NCBI GenBank assembly: GCA_016840125.1
Contig: JAEOSY010000387.1
Coordinates: forward strand, 1-13,673
Reading direction: 5' to 3'
Source of the DNA: Candidatus Helarchaeota archaeon
Lineage (GTDB): Archaea > Asgardarchaeota > Lokiarchaeia > Helarchaeales > HEL-GB-A
DNA: 13,673 nucleotides
A program made the translations under genes and the position numbers. Shown in pieces: positions 6,287 to 12,139 of the stretch (the stretch's first letter is position 1; every line of letters starts with the position of its first letter). The notes under the pieces were generated by a model. That model was given only the letters and a program-made list of their open reading frames with translations, ran no database searches and was not told where the DNA came from.

Positions 6287-7069
6287 TCATTTTCTTTTTT
6301 GCATTCGTATAAAAATCTCATGCGTATCGAGATCCTGATCCGCATCAACTACCCTGTCGGCGATTAAAAATAATACTGATAACAAAACTCGTGCCGTCTG
6401 AATTCGAACATCAGATGCCATTCCTGCGAGGTCCCGCATCAAGGCGCCAAACGAAACTTCATGTTCAGGAGCTGGAGCCGCCGCGCAGAGTTTTTTAATA
6501 GCCGTCAAGACCATCTCGTTTTTCTCTTGGATATTCATCCGATCTGCATCGACCTCATAAAAATCATCCATATCCATTGCTTGGGCTAATGGCACTCTCC
6601 TTCTTCGCGTCCCTCCCTCTTGCCGCTTCTTCTCACGATCAATTTTACGTTCTAACCTGCGTTTCTCATGTAACAGAACGCTTACCAACTCATCAAAGAG
6701 GTCATCTGCATCCGCTTCCTCCCCGAGCCGCCGCAAGGGTAATCCAAGTTGTCCTAATTCGGCACTTTCGTGGCGCTTTTTCTCTATTTCGAGATGCTCC
6801 TTAAATTTCTCTTCGCTGTGAATTAAGTAAAGGATTTTCGCATAGTGCAGCCTTGCAGCTGATTGCAAGGCCAATCCCAATATCTTGAATTTTAAGTTCG
6901 CACGCATTTTTTCAAAAAAGTCTGGAAGTATTTTAGCTATATCATACTGCCATGGATTGGACTTATTTTTCCAAACATCAACATCAATCAGCGCATTGTA
7001 TGGGTGCTTAAAGTAAAATTCTTCATCCTCTGCACCGTCATCCTCTACGGAATTTTGCATCTCAACCAT
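6287..7069 (-). CDS. scpA: ScpA-like kleisin subunit of SMC condensin
   Basis: The N-terminal part (about residues 20-85) has the ScpA pattern: HPYNALIDVDVW, then WQYDIAKILPDFFEKM and the helix LGLALQSAARLHYAKILYLI, which in ScpA contacts the SMC neck. The C-terminal winged helix is visible at about 204-255 (VSFGALMRDLAG, then VRIQTARVLLSVLFLIADR and LDTHEIFIRM). Between them is a charged linker (about 90-200) that contains an acidic patch and a short Arg cluster (GGTRRRR, 152-158); this is where ScpB binds in known kleisins. ScpA bridges SMC heads and recruits ScpB. The start could be ATG 7069 or 7060. A TATA-like TTTATAAAATA about 23 bases upstream suggests a leaderless transcript starting at or near 7069. 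It is the first gene of the operon with scpB and the longin-like gene. No smc gene lies in the window. Confidence 0.8.
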   Translation of the reverse strand: MVEMQNSVEDDGAEDEEFYFKHPYNALIDVDVWKNKSNPWQYDIAKILPDFFEKMRANLKFKILGLALQSAARLHYAKILYLIHSEEKFKEHLEIEKKRHESAELGQLGLPLRRLGEEADADDLFDELVSVLLHEKRRLERKIDREKKRQEGGTRRRRVPLAQAMDMDDFYEVDADRMNIQEKNEMVLTAIKKLCAAAPAPEHEVSFGALMRDLAGMASDVRIQTARVLLSVLFLIADRVVDADQDLDTHEIFIRMQKRK

Positions 7070-7085
7070 CTGACTTCTTAAATAG

Positions 7086-7098
7086 ACTATTTTATAAA
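7086..7098 (-). promoter_or_regulatory. TATA box of the scpA-scpB-longin operon
   Basis: On the minus strand TTTTTTATAAAATAG lies 20-28 bases before ATG 7069, the spacing expected for a leaderless archaeal transcript. It sits in the gap after the preceding GTPase gene, so this operon has its own promoter. Confidence 0.5.
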
Positions 7099-7135
7099 AA
7101 AGTTTTTAAAAGAAATTAAGTCGGTTTTGAGAATT

Positions 7136-7163
7136 CAAGAAAAAACTGGAATAATAAAAAAAG
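7136..7163 (-). terminator. T-run terminator after the 401-residue GTPase
   Basis: On the minus strand a run of seven T (7156-7162) and another of about six T (7140-7145) follow the stop at 7176 within 40 bases, before the next promoter. This fits an archaeal oligo-T terminator. Confidence 0.4.
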
Positions 7164-7175
7164 GTATAACCTTCA

Positions 7176-8381
7176 CTATCCTCTTTTTACAAACAGACGT
7201 TTTATTTCCTTTAAAAGCTCAGAATGTGGTGGGATTCCTTTCCCACGCGAATAACTGGTCGCAGGAGTTTTCACTTTAGGACTCTCAAGTTCTGGAATTG
7301 GAGCACTATCAGTATCAATCCCCGCTTTTTGAGTCAATTTTCTTACAACTCGATTTACTTCAAATAAATTATGGCGAAGTAAATCTATCTCTTCCGTTAA
7401 AGTAGCTTCTTGGGTTAATACTAAATCCACTATTGTATCCATCAATTTTGCCATTGCTTCAACTTTCCGCTTCTCTTCGAGAAGCTCTCCTGATAAAAGA
7501 CCCTTCAACATACTTGCAAAGGATCCCCCACCCATACCAAAGATATTGTAAATTGATGTGGTTAGAATCTCGTGCTGAAAAACATATGGTTTAAACAATC
7601 CCTTCACATTTTCAATTAAATAACCTATTTTTTCTTGAAAAACTTCGTTAGGAATAATATCTGGGTCAGATTTATGTAAAAGGACTACAAATTCAGGCGA
7701 TTCCTGCAGAAACTTCACAATTCTTAAAATTTGTTTTAGGTAGTCTAAAGCTTCTTGATAACGGTCCTCATCTTGCACATCTATCATAAAAACCAGGCAA
7801 TCAGTCGCCAGAACATATTTTTCTGGCTCTTCTAAATATGCTTTCCTGTACTCCTTTTGTCCTCCTAATTCACTGATATACAATTCTAAATCCTTAAGAT
7901 AAAGTCTACTTCGCACCACACCTTTGGTAGGCTTTAGGTGTGCAATCTTTGATACTCCAACTTCTTTCTTAATAGCATTAAGTAGTGCTGTTTTACCTGC
8001 ATTATCAAGTCCAACCACCACAATTTTCTGCCCTTCAACTGGTTTATAATCCGCCGCTTTAATAATATATTTTGCTGCAGTAATTATTAACTCCAGTTTC
8101 TTCTTTTCAATTCCTCCATCTCTAAGTAAAGATAAATTATTAATTATCTTTTTATAGGATGCATTTGCCAAATCTTTTATTGTAGTTACTTCTAAAAGTC
8201 CTGAGATTAAGTCAGCTTCATCTGCATTAAGATCTTTAAAATTAGCAATAGACTCATTTGCTAATTCTTTTATATTTTGTACCTTCGTTGTTGGCTCTAA
8301 GATATTCATAATATTTTTAAGAATACCCTCTTTTGATTTAGCGGAAATAATATCCTCTACCATTTTTGATAGTTCTGACAT
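7176..8381 (-). CDS. Long Arf/Rag-like GTPase with N-terminal helical domain and coiled-coil tail
   Basis: G-domain motifs are P-loop GLDNAGKTA (124-132), PTKGV (151-155), SELGGQ (170-175) at the switch II position, HKSD (236-239) and TTSIYN (274-279). The switch II motif is normally WDxGGQ; here the conserved Asp is replaced by Glu, as in the neighbouring paralogue, which could alter Mg2+ coordination. Residues 1-115 are helical and end with LELIITAAKYIIKAADYKP, nearly the same as in the paralogue. They contain a TIKDLA stretch reminiscent of helix-hairpin-helix repeats. After the G domain comes a predicted coiled coil (about 300-352), a Pro/Ser-rich linker, and a C-terminal helix ELLKEIKRLFVKRG. 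ATG 8381 is supported by AGGAG seven bases upstream (8389-8393). It is downstream of its paralogue on the same strand but separated by T-run terminators. Confidence 0.85.
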   Translation of the reverse strand: MSELSKMVEDIISAKSKEGILKNIMNILEPTTKVQNIKELANESIANFKDLNADEADLISGLLEVTTIKDLANASYKKIINNLSLLRDGGIEKKKLELIITAAKYIIKAADYKPVEGQKIVVVGLDNAGKTALLNAIKKEVGVSKIAHLKPTKGVVRSRLYLKDLELYISELGGQKEYRKAYLEEPEKYVLATDCLVFMIDVQDEDRYQEALDYLKQILRIVKFLQESPEFVVLLHKSDPDIIPNEVFQEKIGYLIENVKGLFKPYVFQHEILTTSIYNIFGMGGGSFASMLKGLLSGELLEEKRKVEAMAKLMDTIVDLVLTQEATLTEEIDLLRHNLFEVNRVVRKLTQKAGIDTDSAPIPELESPKVKTPATSYSRGKGIPPHSELLKEIKRLFVKRG

Positions 8382-8388
8382 TTCTATT

Positions 8389-8393
8389 CTCCT
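8389..8393 (-). promoter_or_regulatory. Ribosome binding site of the 401-residue GTPase
   Basis: AGGAG on the minus strand, seven bases before ATG 8381, fixes the start. The N-terminus MSELS matches the MTELS start proposed for the neighbouring paralogue. Confidence 0.6.
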
Positions 8394-8452
8394 CTTGTGG
8401 TAAAATCAAGTGTTTTGTCTTAAAAAAAATTGTGTAATAAATGCACACATAC

Positions 8453-8490
8453 AAAAAAAAAAAAATAAGAATTCTAATTTTTAAAAAAAA
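8453..8490 (-). terminator. Double T-run terminator after the 419-residue GTPase
   Basis: On the minus strand eight T (8483-8490) and then thirteen T (8453-8465) follow within 50 bases of the stop at 8502. This is a strong archaeal oligo-T terminator and argues against simple co-transcription of the two GTPases. Confidence 0.55.
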
Positions 8491-8501
8491 GATAAGTTCT
8501 G

Positions 8502-9716
8502 CTACACTATCTTGCCACGGAGACCGAAGACTTCCTTCAATTCAGATAATAAGGCTGCGCGCGTACTTAATCCACCGCGTGGTCCAGGCGGTTTTGGTTT
8601 AGGTGCTGTCAGCGTCTTTAATGGTTTCATAGCGCTAGAGGCACCTTCCGCAGCTTTCCCAGAAATTACTGCCCCACTGGCAATTTGTGACTCTAGACTT
8701 TCTACTTTCGATTTGAGATAGTTTATTTGACGTGTTAAAGTATTTTCCGTGGATAAGAAGGAATCAACCACCTTCATTAATAATTCACCTATCGCTTGGA
8801 TTTTCTTCTCCCCCTCAATGCCTGAAAAGAGCCCCTTGAGCATTCTAGAAAAGCTCGGGGTCATGGATACAATATTGAAAATAGAACTCGTCTGAATCTC
8901 AAAGGATAGTTTATAGGGTTTGAAAGATTCTTGGATTTTGGTTTCCATGTAATTAAGTTTTTCTTGGAAAATCGGTGATTTAATTACATCAGGGTCACAT
9001 TTATGAAATAGAATTATGAAATCTGGCGATTCTTGAAGGTAGTCCAATGTTCGTAATATTTGCTGCAAGTACTCAAGCGTATCCGGATATCTTACGTCGT
9101 CCTGCATATCAATCAAAAAAACTATAATATCTGTTTCGAGAAAGAAGCGATCAGGTTGCTCAATGTAAAACTTCCGGAACTCTTCTTGTCCCCCCAACTC
9201 TATAATTAAGATATCCTGATCCGACAAAAACATTTCTCCGCGATTAGCTCCTTTAGTGGGTTTCAGGGTGGATAGTTGCGTGAATCCAACTTCCTTTCCA
9301 ATCGATTTTAATAATGCTGTCTTTCCAGCATTATCGAGCCCTGCTATCACAACCTTTTTTCCTTCGATGGGTTTATGATCTGCCGCTTTAACGATGTATT
9401 TTGCAGCAGTGATGAGCTGTTCAATCTTCGTTTTCGGTATTTGGGCTGCTTCCGTTAATAGTGCAATTCGATCCAGCACTTGATTATATGTAATTTTTGC
9501 TAAATCTTTTATAGTTTTTACTTTCAATAGCTCCCCAACTACCGAAGCTTCCTCTACACTGAGGTCGCGAAAATCATGGATGAGGAGGTTCGGAATGTCT
9601 TTGATACTAGCGGGTTGTTTTACCGCATCCAATAACGTTTTGAATTTCTCAAAAATAATCTCTCGCGAATCCGCTTCAATCACGTCATTCACTCTTTCGG
9701 ACAACTCTGTCATCAT
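8502..9716 (-). CDS. Long Arf/Rag-like GTPase, paralogue of the adjacent GTPase
   Basis: Numbered from the first in-frame ATG (9761), the motifs are P-loop GLDNAGKTA (141-149), PTKG (168-171), IELGGQ (187-192) in place of WDxGGQ, HKCD (253-256) and TSSIFN (291-296). As in its neighbour, Glu replaces the switch II Asp. The N-terminal helical domain ends with QLITAAKYIVKAADHKP. The C-terminal part has a predicted coiled coil (about 315-362), an Ala/Gly/Pro-rich linker, and the end helix ALLSELKEVFGLRG, similar to that of the paralogue. I place the start at ATG 9716 (or the next ATG 9713) because AGGAAGG (9722-9728) sits five bases upstream and the resulting MMTELSERV matches the neighbour's MSELSKMV. 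Strong similarity over the full length shows a tandem duplication. The gene is divergent from the phosphodiesterase gene. Confidence 0.85.
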   Translation of the reverse strand: MMTELSERVNDVIEADSREIIFEKFKTLLDAVKQPASIKDIPNLLIHDFRDLSVEEASVVGELLKVKTIKDLAKITYNQVLDRIALLTEAAQIPKTKIEQLITAAKYIVKAADHKPIEGKKVVIAGLDNAGKTALLKSIGKEVGFTQLSTLKPTKGANRGEMFLSDQDILIIELGGQEEFRKFYIEQPDRFFLETDIIVFLIDMQDDVRYPDTLEYLQQILRTLDYLQESPDFIILFHKCDPDVIKSPIFQEKLNYMETKIQESFKPYKLSFEIQTSSIFNIVSMTPSFSRMLKGLFSGIEGEKKIQAIGELLMKVVDSFLSTENTLTRQINYLKSKVESLESQIASGAVISGKAAEGASSAMKPLKTLTAPKPKPPGPRGGLSTRAALLSELKEVFGLRGKIV

Positions 9717-9721
9717 TCTTA

Positions 9722-9728
9722 CCTTCCT
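9722..9728 (-). promoter_or_regulatory. Ribosome binding site deciding the start of the 419-frame GTPase
   Basis: AGGAAGG on the minus strand, five bases before ATG 9716, favours that start (or 9713) over the upstream ATG at 9761, which has no such motif. Confidence 0.55.
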
Positions 9729-9775
9729 ATTAGATCTAGAGAAACTTTCATCTACTATCATTAATATTGTGAATT

Positions 9776-9786
9776 GTTTTTAAAAC
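9776..9786. promoter_or_regulatory. Palindromic TATA-like element shared by divergent genes
   Basis: GTTTTTAAAAC is an 11-bp palindrome. On the plus strand it is about 26 bases before a transcript start just ahead of ATG 9811. On the minus strand it would give a leader of about 35-40 bases ending at ATG 9716, enough to contain the AGGAAGG site. A second AT-rich box (ATTAATATTG, 9760-9769) could serve the minus strand instead. Confidence 0.35.
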
Positions 9787-9810
9787 CTCACAAAAGTTTT
9801 AGTGATTATC

Positions 9811-11283
9811 ATGAAGAAAGCAAATCGTGTAATCCTCTTGGTGATCGACGACCTTCGCGCCGACCATTTTAATTCACTATTAGATGATGGACAACTACCC
9901 AATATCCGAGAGTATTTAGCTAATGGGATCGTTTCAGAGAACAATATTGGGTGTTACCCAGCTATTACCTTCCCTGCACAATCGACCATGCTGACTGGAA
10001 TGTATCCGGATTCATACGGATTTCCTGGGGGGCATTGGGTAAAACGTGACGAGAGGGTAATTCGTAATTACAATTCACTAAAGGAATTCGACACAGCTAA
10101 TAAAGAATTGGGTTCAAATGTTAAAACAATTTTTGAATTGGTACCTGGGAAAACCGCTGGTCTCTCTCTCGGCCTATACCGGGGCGCGGATTACGTTTAC
10201 CCGACAAAGAGACAAATTATTTTCTTATATCTTTGGTATATTGTGCTTTTACGTAAAAAATTGTTATATCTTAATACCCTCATGACAAATAAAATGCTGA
10301 AATACCTGAACAAGAAGGAGCCACCACGTGTCACGGTGTGCTGGTTCCTAACTACCGATGCCGCTCTGCATGACCAAGGGGCTGACTCAGACCTCTATCT
10401 CCAGGCAATACAGGATATCGATATCAAAGTAGGTGAATTAATTAATGGTACAAAAAAATGGAAAGGTCTGAAACAGCTAGGGTATTTTGATGATACCACC
10501 ATTATTTTAACCTCAGATCACGGTAACTACACTGGGAAACAATGTATAGATATCGCCCCATATTTCGAGCAAATTGGCTTGACCCCACTTATCCCTAAGA
10601 AGCATGATGGGAATTTCGATGCGACAATGGGGTCCCTATGCTTCTTCACTCTGCGCGGAAATTCATGGTTGGAACGCCCCACGATTGAACAGATGAAATC
10701 TTATGGCCCTCAAAATGTTAATTTGTTTAAGGCACTTTTAGATATTCCCGGTGCGAAATATCTTTATTATCGCAAGGACGGAAGCACACCTGATAAGGGC
10801 TCGATTGCAGTCCTTAAAAAAGGAACGGATCAAAACGTAGCAGTCACGATCGAATATCAAAAGGATCAAACAAAATTAGAATCAGATATTTATGGCTATT
10901 CTCTGGATGAAAAAGCCGCTAAAATGCTGGATGGGAAATTTCACTCCATCGATGAATGGCTGGAGCACACCTATCATATTGATTTCCCAATGGTTGTAGA
11001 CCAAGTCGTTCGCCTCTTCAGAAATCCAAATTCTTGCGATATCATGATGTCCACTTGCGGTGAGACCATCTTTAATTATGAACACGGTACAACAAAAAAT
11101 AACCATATTCATGGTCACGATATTGGTCTGAAACGCGCTTTGACAGTCCCACTTTTAGTTGCTGGATCCAAAGTTCCTCAAAAAACAATTCCCTTCTCAA
11201 AAAGCACTGACATAGTTCCCACTATTCTCAAATTGCTCGGTGAACCGATTCCCGCCAATCTGGTAGGAAAACCCCTTCTTTAA
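9811..11283 (+). CDS. Alkaline-phosphatase-superfamily phosphodiesterase/nucleotide pyrophosphatase-like protein
   Basis: Residue numbers are from an in-frame GTG at 9802. The N-terminus RVILLVIDDLRADHF carries the first metal Asp (16), and CYPAITFPAQSTMLTGMYP carries the nucleophile Thr 56, the classic PATTFPN.T.L.TG.YP motif of type I phosphodiesterases. TTDAALHDQG supplies Asp 186 and His 190, TSDHGNY supplies Asp 239 and His 240, and a His in NHIHGHD (435-439) before TVPLLVAG is the last ligand. These complete the two-metal site. The family cleaves phosphodiester or pyrophosphate bonds in nucleotides, lipids or phosphonates; the substrate here is unknown. A hydrophobic segment at 138-149 is odd for a soluble enzyme and may touch a membrane; no signal peptide is seen. 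ATG 9811 is preferred, with a TATA-like box 26 bases upstream of the transcript start. It is divergent from a GTPase gene. Confidence 0.8.
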   Translation: MKKANRVILLVIDDLRADHFNSLLDDGQLPNIREYLANGIVSENNIGCYPAITFPAQSTMLTGMYPDSYGFPGGHWVKRDERVIRNYNSLKEFDTANKELGSNVKTIFELVPGKTAGLSLGLYRGADYVYPTKRQIIFLYLWYIVLLRKKLLYLNTLMTNKMLKYLNKKEPPRVTVCWFLTTDAALHDQGADSDLYLQAIQDIDIKVGELINGTKKWKGLKQLGYFDDTTIILTSDHGNYTGKQCIDIAPYFEQIGLTPLIPKKHDGNFDATMGSLCFFTLRGNSWLERPTIEQMKSYGPQNVNLFKALLDIPGAKYLYYRKDGSTPDKGSIAVLKKGTDQNVAVTIEYQKDQTKLESDIYGYSLDEKAAKMLDGKFHSIDEWLEHTYHIDFPMVVDQVVRLFRNPNSCDIMMSTCGETIFNYEHGTTKNNHIHGHDIGLKRALTVPLLVAGSKVPQKTIPFSKSTDIVPTILKLLGEPIPANLVGKPLL

Positions 11284-11325
11284 AAAATCCAAATGTAGAT
11301 ATCATTCGAACTGTTAGTCAAAATT

Positions 11326-11358
11326 CTATAAAAAATTATAAAATCTTATAAAAATCTA
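11326..11358 (+). repeat. Left end of the IS607-type element with TATAAAA-type subrepeats
   Basis: Three close variants of TTATAAAA occur in 33 bases, probably binding sites for the recombinase. The last, TTATAAAAATCTA, is an exact inverted match to 13650-13662 at the right end. Confidence 0.5.
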
Positions 11359-11362
11359 GTAG

Positions 11363-11370
11363 CTTAAATA
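11363..11370 (+). promoter_or_regulatory. TATA box of tnpA
   Basis: CTTAAATA is centred about 26 bases before ATG 11393, so the tnpA transcript is probably leaderless. No Shine-Dalgarno motif precedes the ATG. Confidence 0.45.
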
Positions 11371-11392
11371 CATTTTTTCCAGAAATATATCA

Positions 11393-12022
11393 ATGGTTAT
11401 TGACAAACTCTTACGAATTCAGGAAGCTGCAACCCTTTTGGGGGTCACACCTCAGACTCTCCGAAATTGGAGTAATGAAGGCTACATAGAAGCGATAGTA
11501 GGGAAGGGAGGGCATCGCCGTTTTAAATGGAGTGAAATTAAACGGTTACTGCATCTCACAGATCCCCAAGACTCCGCGAAAAATTGTGTAATCTACTGTC
11601 GGGTTTCTACGACCATCCAACGCGAGAATTTGAAACGACAACGGGCTCGACTCGAAATCTATGCCGTGGCTAATGGTTATTCTATTGAAAAAATTTATGA
11701 AGATATTGCGAGTGGGATGAATTTCAAACGCAAAGGCTTATTAAAAGTACTTAATTATTGCCAAACGCATGCGATCAAAGCAGTCATTATCGAATTCAAG
11801 GATCGACTCGCCCGATTCGGGGTGGAACTGATCCAAGCCATGCTCACCTCGTTTGGGACGGAGTTGGTTATTGTAAACCGTGTCGAATCGGATTATAAAC
11901 AAGAAATCATCGATGACATGATCGCGATCATTGTCCATTTCAGCAGTCGCTTGTATGGCAAACGGCGCGGGCGGAAAAAGACGACCCAAATCAAACAAAT
12001 CCTCAAGGACACGGTAAATTAG
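11393..12022 (+). CDS. tnpA: IS607-family serine recombinase TnpA
   Basis: Residues 7-45 form a MerR-like helix-turn-helix (RIQEAATLLGVTPQTLRNW, then EAIVGKGGHRRF). Residues 64-185 form a resolvase catalytic domain: VIYCRVSTTIQRENLKRQ carries the nucleophile Ser 72, with DIASGMNFKRKGLLKVL and FKDRLARFGVELI as further conserved blocks. A short basic tail (GKRRGRKK, 189-196) follows. This arrangement, with the DNA-binding domain at the N-terminus rather than the C-terminus, is characteristic of IS607. The enzyme moves the element through a circular intermediate using a covalent phosphoserine bond and little target specificity. At 209 residues it is full length and no catalytic residue appears lost, so it is likely active and could also mobilise the deleted copy at 1735-2197. 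tnpB follows after about 117 bases. Confidence 0.93.
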   Translation: MVIDKLLRIQEAATLLGVTPQTLRNWSNEGYIEAIVGKGGHRRFKWSEIKRLLHLTDPQDSAKNCVIYCRVSTTIQRENLKRQRARLEIYAVANGYSIEKIYEDIASGMNFKRKGLLKVLNYCQTHAIKAVIIEFKDRLARFGVELIQAMLTSFGTELVIVNRVESDYKQEIIDDMIAIIVHFSSRLYGKRRGRKKTTQIKQILKDTVN

Positions 12023-12034
12023 TTGCTCTGCTGA

Positions 12035-12063
12035 GTTTGCGCATTTGAAGCATTTGCGCATTT
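12035..12063 (+). repeat. 12-bp repeats at 17-bp spacing upstream of tnpB
   Basis: GTTTGCGCATTT (12035-12046) and ATTTGCGCATTT (12052-12063) are 17 bases apart, with a third partial match (TTTTGCGGG) directly after. They end about 11 bases before the tnpB TATA box, so they could be an operator or recombinase site. The deleted copy keeps the same motif and spacing. Confidence 0.55.
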
Positions 12064-12074
12064 TGCGGGCAAAC

Positions 12075-12083
12075 CTTTATAAC
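12075..12083 (+). promoter_or_regulatory. TATA box of tnpB
   Basis: CTTTATAAC lies about 60 bases before ATG 12140, predicting a transcript start near 12105 and a leader of about 35 bases that contains a GGGAAG Shine-Dalgarno-like motif (12128-12133). tnpB therefore has its own promoter, independent of tnpA. Confidence 0.45.
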
Positions 12084-12139
12084 GTGCCCTCGACTGAAAA
12101 CCGTGACGTAGTGCATCTTAATTGAATGGGAAGAGAATC

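Noticed and set aside
6577..6804. Plus-strand open frame whose translation starts like a signal peptide (LMALSFFASLPLAASS)
   Set aside because: It lies wholly inside scpA on the other strand, has no promoter or ribosome site, and no family resemblance; a shadow of the real gene.
10882..11118. Minus-strand open frame inside the phosphodiesterase gene
   Set aside because: Antisense to the conserved metal-binding end of the enzyme; no independent support.
12035..12063. Short phased repeats as a possible CRISPR array or replication origin
   Set aside because: Only two to three 12-bp units with 5-bp gaps, no spacers, no cas or origin-binding genes. The location between tnpA and tnpB points to a transposon operator.
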